From contig CANJHS010000006.1 of the NCBI GenBank assembly GCA_947474225.1, forward strand, positions 1 through 64,000: 64,000 nt of DNA, written 5' to 3'. The DNA comes from Roseiflexaceae bacterium. Lineage in GTDB: Bacteria; Chloroflexota; Chloroflexia; Chloroflexales; Roseiflexaceae. The translations under genes were made by a program, and so were the position numbers. The notes beneath the pieces were generated by a model that was not told the origin of the DNA, made no database searches, and saw only the letters and a list, made by a program, of their open reading frames with translations. Below are positions 18,072-25,915 of this stretch, in pieces. Numbering within the stretch: the stretch's first letter is position 1; the number at the start of each line of letters is the position of its first letter.

Positions 18072-19164
18072 CCGTCCCACATTCCAGCGCAAATACGCAT
18101 CGATGAACGGATCGAGATCGCCGTCCAGCACGCCTTGGACATTCGAGGTCTCGTGATCAGTACGGTGGTCTTTGACCAGGGTGTACGGGTGCAGGTAGAA
18201 GCTGCGCATTTGGCTGCCGAAATCGGCCTTCTGGAAAGCGCCCTTCAGGCGATCACGCTCTTCGCGCTGGCGCACCAGTTCGCGCTCGAGCAAGCGCCCA
18301 CGCAGCACCTTCATGGCGGTTTCTTTGTTTTGGATCTGCGAGCGTTCGTTCTGGCAGGTGACAACGATCTGCTCGGGCGTGCCCGGTTTGTAGGTCAGGC
18401 GCACCGCCGAGTCGGTTGTGTTGACGCCTTGGCCGCCATGGCCACCGGCGCGATAGACGTCGACGCGGATGTCTTCGGGCTTGAGGCTGACCTCCGGCGC
18501 ATCGTCGACTTCGGGCAGCACTTCGATCAGCGCAAACGACGTCTGGCGCGTATTGGCCGAGTTGAAGGGTGAGAGACGGATCAGCCGATGGACGCCGGCT
18601 TCGGCTTTGCAGAGGCCATAGGCGTAGTCACCGCGGATTTCGAGGGTGGCGCTTTTGATACCGGCTTCTTCGCCCATGGTCTGATCGACGAGGTGGCAGG
18701 TGAAGTTCCTTTTTTCGGCCCAGCGGGTGTAGGTGCGCAACAGCATCTCGGCCCAGTCGGCGGCGTCGGTACCGCCCATGCCGGCTTTGATGGATAGGAA
18801 TGCGTCGCGGTCGTCGTAGGGCCCGCTGAGCAAGACTTCGATTTCGAGTGCGTCGATGAGGGAGAGCAATGCGGCGTATTCGCTGTCGACTTCTGCAGCG
18901 AGCGAATCGTCGCCCAGTTCGGCGAATTCTGCGGTGGATTGCAGTCGTGCATCGACAGACGACCAGCGATTCAATTCGTTTTTGATGCGCGTCATGCGCT
19001 GCATCACCTGTTGGGCGTTGGTGGGGTTGTTCCAAATGTCGGGATCGGCAGCCTGCTGTTCGAGGGCGTCGAGCTGAATTTGTTTTGTTGCGAGGTCAAA
19101 GCCGCCCACGGACGCCGTCAAAGCGTTGCCGTAGGGTCTCCACTTCTGCGAGGGTAATAGCCAT
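18060..19164 (-). CDS. prfB: Peptide chain release factor 2, made by programmed +1 frameshift
   Basis: RF2 recognises UGA/UAA and frees the finished protein. The ATG at 19164 has AAGGA seven bases upstream and opens a 22-codon frame that ends in CTT TGA C (TGA at 19098-19096), with GGGCGG just before it. Shifting one base at CTT continues into the long frame at GAC (19097) and gives about 367 residues, the normal RF2 length. The GGQ peptide-release motif reads 'GGHGGQGVNTTDSAVRL' and the stop-recognition region is present. An unshifted reading from 19268 would give a wrong N-terminus. The stop codon lies in a 7-bp repeat array. Confidence 0.95.
19096..19110 (-). promoter_or_regulatory. prfB programmed frameshift site
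   Basis: On the minus strand GGGCGG CTT TGA C. The UGA is poorly read when RF2 is scarce, and the G-rich Shine-Dalgarno-like element promotes the +1 slip. This autoregulation is well established in other bacteria. Confidence 0.93.
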
Positions 19165-19206
19165 GAGCTGTTCCTTTCGATATCGTGTTCATTATAGAGA
19201 AATTGA

Positions 19207-19232
19207 GCGGGGCTTATTGCAATAAGCCCCGC
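19207..19232. repeat. 26-bp perfect palindrome centred on TTGCAA
   Basis: The arms are GCGGGGCTTATTG and its complement. It lies between aroF and prfB and is the same sequence family as the palindrome at 1644-1679. Confidence 0.7.
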
Positions 19233-19341
19233 CCCATAGCCCCAGCCTGCCCCCGGAACGGGGGGCATGCCGTGGGGCTATGGGTATGCCCCCGGTACGG
19301 GGGGCAGGCCGTGGGGCTATGGGCATGCCGTGGGGCTATGG
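19229..19341. repeat. G-rich direct and inverted repeats between aroF and prfB
   Basis: Three copies of GCCGTGGGGCTATGG (near 19268, 19309 and 19327) alternate with CCCCCGG(A/T)ACGGGGGGCA. An inverted copy (CCATAGCCCC) lies at about 19234. The block could fold into several alternative hairpins. It lies in the minus-strand gap after aroF, upstream of prfB. Confidence 0.75.
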
Positions 19342-19348
19342 TTCGACC

Positions 19349-20362
19349 TTAGACCGAGTGCAATACCCCAGCCAGGGCATTGATGCGGGGCATCAGGGAT
19401 GCGAAGTTTTCGAGGGTCAGTGATTGTGGTCCATCCGAGGTGGCTTTATCAGGATCGGGGTGAACTTCGATCATCAGACCATCGGCACCAGCGGCGAGGC
19501 CAGCCAGCGCCAACGGTGCGACCAAGTACCATTTGCCGGTGCCGTGCGATGGGTCGACGATGATGGGCAGATGGGTGCGCTTTTTGCCCAGTGCAACGGC
19601 ATTGAGGTCCATCGTGTTGCGGGTAGCCGTCTCAAACGTACGAATGCCGCGCTCGCACAAAATCACGTTGTGATTGCCCTGGTTCATGATGTACTCAGCC
19701 GACAACATCCATTCTTCGAAGGTGGCAGACAGACCGCGCTTGAGCAAAACCGGTCGATGCGAACGACCCACTTCCTCCAGCAATTGATAGTTTTGCATGT
19801 TGCGCGCACCGATTTGCAGGAGGTCGGCGTATTCGCCGACCAGGGCCACATCGGTCGGGGTCATCACCTCGGTGACGATGGGCAAGCCGGTCTCGGCGCG
19901 GGCTTTGGCCATCAGTTTGAGGGCTTCTTCGCCCATACCGCGGAAGCTATAGGGCGACGATCGGGGTTTGAACGCCCCACCGCGCAACATATGTGCACCG
20001 GCTTTTTTGATGGCATGGGCCACCGTCATAATCTGTGTCTCGGATTCGACGGCACAGGGACCGGCCATGACGACCGCAGAGCCACCGCCCACCATGACAC
20101 CACCGACGTCGACAATCGTGTCGCGTGGGTGGAATTCACGGGTGGCCAGTTTGTACGGGCGCGAGATACGCACCACTTCGCGCACGCCCGACATACTCTC
20201 GAGCATCTCTTGCAGTTGCGGTGGAATGGGGGTACCGACGATGCCGATGATGTTTTGCGATTCACCGACGGTGACACTGCCGCGTAGCTTGAATCCTTCG
20301 ACACGCGCCAACACGGCGTCGAGATCAGCTTTGGTAGCACCGTTTTGCATAATGACGACCAT
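19349..20362 (-). CDS. aroF: 3-deoxy-7-phosphoheptulonate (DAHP) synthase, type I-beta
   Basis: 337 residues. It catalyses PEP plus erythrose 4-phosphate to DAHP, the first step of aromatic amino acid synthesis. A ferredoxin-like regulatory domain (1-70) is followed by the TIM barrel. Motifs: '[10 protein letters not shown]', '[17 protein letters not shown]', '[12 protein letters not shown]', '[15 protein letters not shown]', '[10 protein letters not shown]', '[12 protein letters not shown]' and '[17 protein letters not shown]', which contain the PEP/metal ligands of this class. AAGGAG precedes the ATG. It lies 45 bases downstream of aroH, so both genes are probably controlled by the Tyr/Phe attenuator at 20793-20931. 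Confidence 0.95.
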   Translation of the reverse strand: MVVIMQNGATKADLDAVLARVEGFKLRGSVTVGESQNIIGIVGTPIPPQLQEMLESMSGVREVVRISRPYKLATREFHPRDTIVDVGGVMVGGGSAVVMAGPCAVESETQIMTVAHAIKKAGAHMLRGGAFKPRSSPYSFRGMGEEALKLMAKARAETGLPIVTEVMTPTDVALVGEYADLLQIGARNMQNYQLLEEVGRSHRPVLLKRGLSATFEEWMLSAEYIMNQGNHNVILCERGIRTFETATRNTMDLNAVALGKKRTHLPIIVDPSHGTGKWYLVAPLALAGLAAGADGLMIEVHPDPDKATSDGPQSLTLENFASLMPRINALAGVLHSV

Positions 20363-20407
20363 AAAAAGCTCCTTTACCGGTCCGTCCCTGCGGACCGAAT
20401 TAACAGA

Positions 20408-20776
20408 TTATTTGGCGAGGTCAGGACGCAACACCGTTGCGCCGCCGAGGTAGATATGCTTGACGTCCGCCTGTGCTTTGCTCGTATTCCAATGCAGAAT
20501 CAAGCGGATGCACATCGGCAACGCACCAGGAACGGTCATCTCGTGCGCGTTCATCAACGCGGTATCGGTGAAGCCGATTTTGCGCGCTGCCACTGCCGGG
20601 AACTCGGCATACAGGTCGGTCGTCGTCGTAAACCAGATGCTGGCGACGTCCGCAGGGACAATCCCGTTGGCAGTGATAACCGCCTGGAGCAGCGTTGTGG
20701 TCGCCTCGATGATGGCTTCACGGGTATTGCTCGCACAAGTAATTGCACCACGGACTCCGCGACAGGCTATCGTCAT
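20408..20776 (-). CDS. aroH: Chorismate mutase, AroH (trimeric) class
   Basis: 122 residues, the full length of the AroH family. It converts chorismate to prephenate, the branch to Tyr and Phe. Active-site residues are visible: Arg in 'RGVRGAIT', Glu in 'NAHEMTVPGAL', Arg in 'CIRLILHW' and Tyr in 'HIYLGGATVLRPDL'. GAGGAG lies six bases before the ATG. It is the first gene of the aroH-aroF operon. Its leader carries a Tyr/Phe-rich peptide and an intrinsic terminator just before the ribosome site. A broken second copy of the 5' two thirds lies at 23005-23259. Confidence 0.93.
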   Translation of the reverse strand: MTIACRGVRGAITCASNTREAIIEATTTLLQAVITANGIVPADVASIWFTTTTDLYAEFPAVAARKIGFTDTALMNAHEMTVPGALPMCIRLILHWNTSKAQADVKHIYLGGATVLRPDLAK

Positions 20777-20792
20777 TGATTGCTCCTCTATA

Positions 20793-20828
20793 CAACAAAA
20801 CCGGCGGGAGGTTGTGCCTCTCGCCGGT
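20793..20828 (-). terminator. Attenuator terminator upstream of aroH
   Basis: On the minus strand the stem ACCGGCG + GAGG pairs with CCTC + CGCCGGT (one internal mismatch, loop CACAA), followed by TTTTGTTG. It sits between the leader peptide stop and the aroH ribosome site. The stem is conserved in the second copy at 23276-23311. Confidence 0.85.
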
Positions 20829-20853
20829 CATATACACGTTTGTTCGTGTCAGT

Positions 20854-20931
20854 TCATGGCGAAACAGCCGGACTCAGTTGTGAGCCGGTAAAATAATAGC
20901 CATAATAGGTTGTCGTCTGCATTGGGTGCAT
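20854..20931 (-). CDS. Tyr/Phe-rich leader peptide of the aroH-aroF operon
   Basis: A 25-codon frame, too short for normal ORF calling. GAGG lies six bases before the ATG at 20931. The peptide contains YYGYYF, coded TAT TAT GGC TAT TAT TTT: four Tyr codons and one Phe codon in six positions. The second copy at 23337-23414 has three base differences in the frame; two are silent (one Tyr codon TAT to TAC, one Leu codon) and one changes residue 3. The stop lies 26 bases before the terminator stem. In the classic scheme, a ribosome waiting for Tyr-tRNA at these codons would free TCGCC (just before the stop) to pair with GGCGA of the terminator's 5' arm, letting transcription reach aroH. That pairing is my inference. 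Confidence 0.8.
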   Translation of the reverse strand: MHPMQTTTYYGYYFTGSQLSPAVSP

Positions 20932-20957
20932 CAACTGCCTCGATTACTGATGCGTGC

Positions 20958-20986
20958 ATGATACGACGAAATCAGGCACCCGTCAA
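20958..20986 (-). promoter_or_regulatory. Promoter of the leader-aroH-aroF transcript
   Basis: TTGACG (20986-20981) and TATCAT (20963-20958) are 17 bases apart on the minus strand, 27 bases before the leader start. The second copy has an identical -35 and TACACT at the same spacing. Confidence 0.75.
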
Positions 20987-20991
20987 ATGGT

Positions 20992-21020
20992 TTGCAATTC
21001 ACTACCCGCTATGCTACGAT
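20992..21020 (+). promoter_or_regulatory. Promoter of tRNA-Val copy 1
   Basis: TTGCAA, 17 bases, TACGAT, with the tRNA starting 11 bases later. It is divergent from the aroH leader promoter. The second copy reads TTGTAA, 17, TACTAT. Confidence 0.7.
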
Positions 21021-21030
21021 AAAGTCGTTC

Positions 21031-21107
21031 GGGCGTTTAGCTCAGTTGGTTAGAGCGCATCCTTCACACGGATGAGGTCGGTGGTTCGAGCCCACTATCG
21101 CCCACCA
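21031..21107 (+). tRNA. tRNA-Val (anticodon CAC), copy 1
   Basis: 77 bases with an encoded CCA end. Acceptor GGGCGTT pairs with ATCGCCC (one mismatch), the D arm is GCTC-GAGC, the anticodon stem CATCC-GGATG encloses loop TTCACAC, the variable loop is AGGTC, and the T arm contains GTTCGAGCC. The anticodon CAC reads GTG (Val). An apparently identical copy lies at 23516-23592. Confidence 0.95.
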
Positions 21108-21478
21108 TTTCCCCCTGGCTGTCAGTGACAGTCAGGGTGTTTTTGTGTCAACTGCGCTACAATTCATGCACTGCCTTATTCGGGCATATGCACAACTGCA
21201 TGTTTCAATGATTGCACAGACGCGAGAGCGGGAACTCCCATGGGCCGAGATTCGTCTCTTAGACGTTCGTACCAGCTTTTCCTTACGTGTATGTCTCACA
21301 AGATTCACCACGCACAGGCGGAACGGCTACTGTTCATGGAAACGAATACCACGCCATGCGTGCGGACCCATTCCCCTCAATGATTCCTTCGATGAGCTCA
21401 GGATCATTTTCTTGCATGCAGTCAACGTACCTACCCACCCGGCAGCGTCGCACATGCAAATCACAAAAGAAGTACCAG
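21108..21478. other. Gap after tRNA-Val; terminator, no gene
   Basis: At 21113-21144 a hairpin (CCCTG.CTGTCA paired with TGACAG.CAGGG) followed by TGTTTTTG ends the tRNA transcript. The remaining 330 bases have only short open frames without ribosome sites. I see no repeat here and no match to the matching place in the second duplicated copy. Confidence 0.6.
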
Positions 21479-22870
21479 ATGCGCAATAAACACGTGACCC
21501 GCCGTTCTTTTTTGCAGCTCAGCACCATGAGCATCGTCCTTGCAAGTTGCGCAGCAGCAGCAACCAGCGCACCACAGGTGCATCTCAAAGGTGCAGCCGC
21601 AAGCGTGGATGTCATCGTCATTGGCGCGGGGATAGCTGGATTAGCAGCAGCCCGCGACCTTGTGGCAGGCGGCAAATCGGTACGCATCCTCGAAGCACGT
21701 GACACGGTCGGTGGCAGGATTCGCACCAATCGAAGCTGGGGCAAGCCCGTTGAGCTCGGTGCACAATGGATCGAAACAGCCACCGGCAATCCGCTTGTCT
21801 CCCTCGCCAAAAGCGCCGGCGTGACAACGACTGCTGATCCCGAAAACGGCAACGAACGCTACATCGACACTCAAACCCCCGAGCAACTCAGTGGGACCGC
21901 GATTGATGACCTCTACACGCTCGCCGATGATATCATCAGCGCGGCCATCGATAGTGCCGGCGGCACCGACAAATCCCTCCGCGCCGCAATCAATCAGGTC
22001 CCTGCATACAAAAGCCTCAATGCAGCACAGAAACGTCGTATCGAAAGTATGTTTGCGCAGGTGATTGACGACGACGACGCCGTCGAAGCAGAGCTCCTCT
22101 CGCTGAACAACTATGACGAAGGTATCGACGCCTACCGGGGCGGCAATCTCTTTGTCAATAACGGCTACGAGGGTATCCCGCAATATATGGCGAAAAATCT
22201 GACCATTGAATACAACATCAGCGTAAATCGTATCGCCACCGACGCAACCGGGGTGACGGTCAGCGCCGGATCGAAAACATGGCGTGCCGGTGCAGTCGTC
22301 GTAACCGTACCATTAGGCATCCTCAAAGCAAACACCATCACCTTCAGTCCTGCGTTGCCTGCAGCGTACACGGCAGCCATCGGCAAACTTGCGATGGGGG
22401 TGCTCGACAAATGTATCCTCAAATACGACACGGCATTCTGGGGGACGAGTGCCGACACCTTCACTATCGTGGGCACAGACCCGCACGAGTTTTATCAATT
22501 TATCCCGCTCAACAAAGCGGTAGGACTACCCGCACTGGTCGCCTTCAATGCAGGCAGCCGAGCCCGCGCACTCGAGGCTAAATCGGACGCACAACTCCAG
22601 ACGCAGATGGCCACCATTATAAACAAAGCCTTTGGCGTCAACAAAACCCCGACAGGGATTATTGCGACACGCTGGGGACGTGATCCCTACGCCCTCGGTT
22701 CGTATTCGTACATCCCCGTCGGCGGATCAATCCAAGCCCGCCGCACGCTGGCAACACCGGTCAATACTCGCCTGGTCTTTGCCGGAGAAGCCTACACGGA
22801 ATCCGACGCATCGACCGTCCACGGTGCCTATAACAGTGGCAAAGCCGCAGCCAAAGCACTGTTACGGTAA
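21479..22870 (+). CDS. Flavin monoamine oxidase-like protein, Tat-exported
   Basis: 463 residues. The N-terminus 'TRRSFLQLSTMSIVLASC' is a twin-arginine signal and offers a lipid-anchor Cys, so the folded flavoprotein is probably exported and membrane-anchored. FAD binding: 'VIVIGAGIAGLAAARDLVAGG' and 'VRILEARDTVGGRIRT'. The substrate/FAD end reads 'VFAGEAYTESDASTVHGAYNSGKAAA'. The central 'AVVVTVPLGILK' is typical of MAO/polyamine oxidase-like enzymes. It probably oxidises a primary or secondary amine to an aldehyde or imine, making peroxide. I chose the ATG at 21479, the start of the Tat signal. A 5'-truncated, frameshifted paralogue lies at 25017-25845. Confidence 0.85.
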   Translation: MRNKHVTRRSFLQLSTMSIVLASCAAAATSAPQVHLKGAAASVDVIVIGAGIAGLAAARDLVAGGKSVRILEARDTVGGRIRTNRSWGKPVELGAQWIETATGNPLVSLAKSAGVTTTADPENGNERYIDTQTPEQLSGTAIDDLYTLADDIISAAIDSAGGTDKSLRAAINQVPAYKSLNAAQKRRIESMFAQVIDDDDAVEAELLSLNNYDEGIDAYRGGNLFVNNGYEGIPQYMAKNLTIEYNISVNRIATDATGVTVSAGSKTWRAGAVVVTVPLGILKANTITFSPALPAAYTAAIGKLAMGVLDKCILKYDTAFWGTSADTFTIVGTDPHEFYQFIPLNKAVGLPALVAFNAGSRARALEAKSDAQLQTQMATIINKAFGVNKTPTGIIATRWGRDPYALGSYSYIPVGGSIQARRTLATPVNTRLVFAGEAYTESDASTVHGAYNSGKAAAKALLR

Positions 22871-22938
22871 TGCGTGTCACGGTATTGCGTCGAACCCCAG
22901 GGTGGACTACTCTCGTGCTCTAGGCGAAAGGTTGAACT

Positions 22939-23007
22939 ATGTATTTATCCCCAAAATTTGATGCTGCGCTCACCTACGCCACGCATATCCATGCCCATCA
23001 ACAACGC
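22939..23007 (+). pseudogene. 5' fragment of the HD phosphohydrolase gene
   Basis: The first 23 codons match the intact gene at 25916 ('MYLSPKFDAALTYATHIHAHQQ' style opening, including its upstream GAAAGG site). At 23001-23008 the sequence switches into an inverted aroH fragment at a short shared CAAC.CGCA. It marks the join of a tandem duplication. Confidence 0.85.
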
Positions 23008-23259
23008 ACCAGGAACGGTCATCTCGTGGGCGTTCATCAACGCGGTGTCGGTAAAACCGATTTTGCGCGCTGCCACTGCCGGAAACTCGGCATACAGGTC
23101 GGTCGTCGTCGTAAACCAAATGCTGGCTACGTCCGCAGGGACAATCCCGTTGGCAGTGATAACCGCCTGGAGCAACGTTGTGGTCGCCTCGATGATGGCT
23201 TCACGGGTGTTGCTCGTACAGGTAATTGCACCACGGACTCCGCGACAGGCTATCGTCAT
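23005..23259 (-). pseudogene. Truncated aroH copy
   Basis: The first 85 or so codons of chorismate mutase are present, nearly identical to the intact copy (for example CTSNT for CASNT). The gene breaks after 'NAHEMTVPGAL', losing the Arg of 'CIRLIL' and the C-terminal 'HIYL...RPDL'. An open frame runs on for 18 unrelated codons to 22945. It should be inactive as an enzyme, but its leader peptide, terminator and promoter are intact. Confidence 0.88.
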
Positions 23260-23275
23260 TGATTGCTCCTCTGTA

Positions 23276-23311
23276 CAACAAAACCGGCGGGAGGTTGTGC
23301 CTCTCGCCGGT
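23276..23311 (-). terminator. Attenuator terminator upstream of the aroH fragment
   Basis: Same stem, loop and T-rich tail as 20793-20828. Confidence 0.8.
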
Positions 23312-23336
23312 CAGATACACGTTCGTTCGTGTCAGT

Positions 23337-23414
23337 TCATGGCGAAACAGCCGGACTCAATTGTGAGCCGGTAAAGTAATAGCCATAATAGGTTGTCGTC
23401 TGCATATGGTGCAT
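23337..23414 (-). CDS. Tyr/Phe-rich leader peptide, second copy
   Basis: 25 codons, preceded by GAGGGG at the same six-base spacing. YYGYYF is kept, with TAC replacing one TAT. A promoter (TTGACG, 17 bases, TACACT) lies upstream at about 23445-23473 on the minus strand. It now leads only into a broken aroH, so any remaining role would be as a short attenuated RNA. Confidence 0.72.
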   Translation of the reverse strand: MHHMQTTTYYGYYFTGSQLSPAVSP

Positions 23415-23476
23415 CAAACGCCCCTCGTCCACTGATGCGTGAAGTGTACGACGAAAATCCCCACCCGTCAAATGGT

Positions 23477-23505
23477 TTGTAATTCACCAAGCGCAATGCT
23501 ACTAT
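23477..23505 (+). promoter_or_regulatory. Promoter of tRNA-Val copy 2
   Basis: TTGTAA, 17 bases, TACTAT, 10 bases before the tRNA. Confidence 0.7.
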
Positions 23506-23515
23506 CTACGTGTTA

Positions 23516-23592
23516 GGGCGTTTAGCTCAGTTGGTTAGAGCGCATCCTTCACACGGATGAGGTCGGTGGTTCGAGCCCACTATCGCCCACCA
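23516..23592 (+). tRNA. tRNA-Val (anticodon CAC), copy 2
   Basis: I see no difference from the 77-base copy at 21031-21107, including the encoded CCA. The sequence beyond the CCA is unrelated to that of copy 1. Confidence 0.95.
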
Positions 23593-23724
23593 TTCCCACC
23601 ATGTACACGCCGAGAATGCTCCCGAGATGTACGAGGGCTTGCGTATCAAACGCGATGAGTTCTTGGCTGTCACCATGCACTGGTAGGCCACCACGCAGCG
23701 CACTGTCAACAGAGAGGCGAACCC

Positions 23725-24471
23725 ATGCAGGGATTTGATCCAGCAACGAGTTTTGGGGCCACGGTGGCGGCACAATATGACGATCACCCGCGCGGTGACG
23801 AAGCCGCCGCCGTGCAGTTTTTGTATGACATTGCCTCGACCAAAACCGCCCTCGAGTTCGCCATTGGCACTGGGCGCATCGCTTTGCCGCTGGCCGCGCG
23901 TGGTATGCAGGTCGATGGCATCGAGCTGTCACCACAGATGATTGAGCGCTTGCGCGCCAAAGAGGGCGATGCGCACCTGCACGTCGTGTGTGGCGACATG
24001 AACACCGTCAACACTGGGCGACAGTACGGGCTGGTCTACCTCGTCTACAACACCATCTTTAATTTGCTCACAGTTGATGATCAAATCAACTGCTTTGTCA
24101 ATGCTGCGCGGCATCTCGACGACGACGGCGTATTTGTCGTTGAGACCGCCTTGCCGCACACATGGATGCCCAGCGGCACATCCGATTATGTGCACGCCGA
24201 GCAGGTCAATCTTGATTCAGTGATGTTCGATGTGGCCAAGTATGACCCTGTGACGCAGCTCCTGGCCGAAAATCACGTGCGCATCGCCGCGACGGGCATC
24301 AGCATGACACCCATTGTGAGCCGATTGATTACGCCCGGCGAAATGGACCTTATGGCGCGCATCGCTGGACTGCAATTAGTGCAGCGTTTTGCCAATTGGC
24401 AACGCACGCCGTTCGATGCCCAGAGCACGGCGCATGTGTCAGTTTATGCGCGACAGTCACCGGCGACGTAG
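23725..24471 (+). CDS. Class I SAM-dependent methyltransferase
   Basis: 248 residues. Motif I reads 'ALEFAIGTGRIALPLAARG', the acid after beta-2 is in 'VDGIELSPQMIERL', and motif II/III includes 'VCGDMNTV' and 'GLVYLVYNTIFNLL'. This is the Methyltransf_25/11 type acting on a small molecule. The acceptor cannot be predicted. GAGGCGAAC precedes the ATG. It lies in the second duplicated copy, where the first copy has no counterpart, and just upstream of a broken SDR gene. Confidence 0.88.
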   Translation: MQGFDPATSFGATVAAQYDDHPRGDEAAAVQFLYDIASTKTALEFAIGTGRIALPLAARGMQVDGIELSPQMIERLRAKEGDAHLHVVCGDMNTVNTGRQYGLVYLVYNTIFNLLTVDDQINCFVNAARHLDDDGVFVVETALPHTWMPSGTSDYVHAEQVNLDSVMFDVAKYDPVTQLLAENHVRIAATGISMTPIVSRLITPGEMDLMARIAGLQLVQRFANWQRTPFDAQSTAHVSVYARQSPAT

Positions 24472-24549
24472 GATGTGGTCGGGGAGCGGCAGAAAATCTC
24501 GCCGCGTCATCTCTTTCAATACAAAAACAAACAACAAAAGGGATCTATC

Positions 24550-25020
24550 ATGCAACGAATTGTGGTGATTAGCGGAGCTGGCAGTGGGATTGGCGCAGCG
24601 ACCGCAGTGCGCTTTGCCGCCCAAGGCGATACCGTCATCTTGCTGGGGCGGCGCCCAGATGCACTCAACGACGTGACACAGCAGTGTGACGGGCAAGCCG
24701 TAACTATCCCGTGCGATGTCAGCAACACCGAGGATGTCGCCCGGGCAGTTGCCCAGGTACAGGCCCATTCCGCCACATCGATGTACTGGTCAGTGCGGCC
24801 GGTACCAATCTGCCCGATCGTGCCGTGTCACAACTTACGCCGGCATCGTGGCAGATGATGATTGATATCAACATGACCGGGGCATTCTATCTGATTAGCC
24901 AAGCCATCCCGCTCTTGCGCACCGCCAAAGGCGTGATCATTGCGATTGGCTCGACATCGGTACCACGCCCGAGTAGTCTCGGCGGTGCCTCCTATAATGC
25001 AGCCAAAAGCGGCGTGTCGA
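24550..25020 (+). pseudogene. Broken short-chain dehydrogenase/reductase
   Basis: The start 'MQRIVVISGAGSGIGAATAVRF' carries the TGxxxGIG-type NAD(P) site. Near 24765 the frame changes (end of 'VARAVAQVQAH', continuing in another frame as 'HIDVLVSAAGTN'). The second part keeps 'NMTGAFYLISQ' and the catalytic YNAAK, then stops being SDR at about 25018, where amine oxidase sequence begins. Roughly the last 90 residues are missing. So it has one frameshift plus a 3' truncation. Confidence 0.85.
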
Positions 25021-25845
25021 AAGTATGCTGGCCCAACTTATCGACGACGACGATGCCGTCGAAGCAGAGCTCCTGTCGCTCAACAACTACGACGAGGGTA
25101 TCGATGCCTACCGCGGCGGTAACCTGTTTGTCAATAATGGCTATGTAGGTATTCCGCAGTTTTTGGCGAAAACGCTGACCATTGAGTACAACATCAATGT
25201 CACGCGGATCGCCACCGACAGCACTGGCGTGACGGTTACTGCTGGCACCAAAACATGGCGTGCAGGTGCAGTCGTCGTGACGGTCCCCCTCGGCATCCTC
25301 AAAGCCAACCGCATCACCTTTAGCCCTGCGTTGCCCGCTGCCTACACCAACGCTATCAAACAGCTCGCGATGGGCGTGCTCAACAAGTGCGTGCTGCGCT
25401 ACGACACGGCGTTTTGGGGCACTGCGACCGATACATTCACCATCGCGGGTAGTGACCCGCACGAGTTTTATCAATTCATCCCCCTCAACAAACCCGTCGG
25501 CATCCCTGCACTCGTAGCGTTCAACGCTGGGAGTCGTGCCCGGGCCCTCGAGACCAAAAGCGATGCGCAGCTCCAGCCCAGATGGCAGCACTGGTCAATA
25601 AGGCATTCGGTGTCACCAAAACGCCGAGCGCTATCATCGCGACGCGCTGGGGACTCGACCCCCACAGCCTCGGGGCGTACTCGTACATCCCTGTCGGCGG
25701 TTCGATCCAGGCACGCCGTACGTTGGGGACTCCCGTCAACGCGCGCTTGGTTTTTGCGGGTGAAGCATACACCGAGCGCGATGCTTCAACCGTGCACGGC
25801 GCTTACAACAGCGGCAAAGCAGCCGCCAAAGCACTGCTCCGCTGA
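25017..25845 (+). pseudogene. 5'-truncated, frameshifted amine oxidase paralogue
   Basis: It matches the intact gene from 22041 onward, beginning at the shared TCGAAAGTATG. The FAD-binding N-terminal half is absent. Near 25575 one base is missing (CAGCTCCAGCCCAGATGG against CAACTCCAGACGCAGATGG), moving the reading into the frame of 25582-25845. Protein identity to the intact copy is roughly 85 percent by eye, clearly lower than that of the duplicated aroH leader. Confidence 0.88.
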
Positions 25846-25915
25846 GTTCCGCAGATCGTATTGCGTCACACACCACAGTGGACTACACTCGGTGTATACG
25901 ACGAAAGGATGTTCC

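Noticed and set aside
18060-19268. RF2 starting at 19268
   Set aside because: The upstream part runs through a palindrome and has no ribosome site. The true start is the ATG at 19164 with a +1 frameshift.
20854-20958. Alternative leader frame ending in LLWLLFYRL
   Set aside because: This frame also looks aromatic and starts at an ATG near 20958. But it has no ribosome site, the second copy does not preserve it, and the frame giving YYGYYF does have a site and silent changes.
21145-21489. 114-codon frame between tRNA-Val and the amine oxidase
   Set aside because: It has no ribosome site and no protein-like pattern, starts inside the tRNA terminator and overlaps the amine oxidase start.
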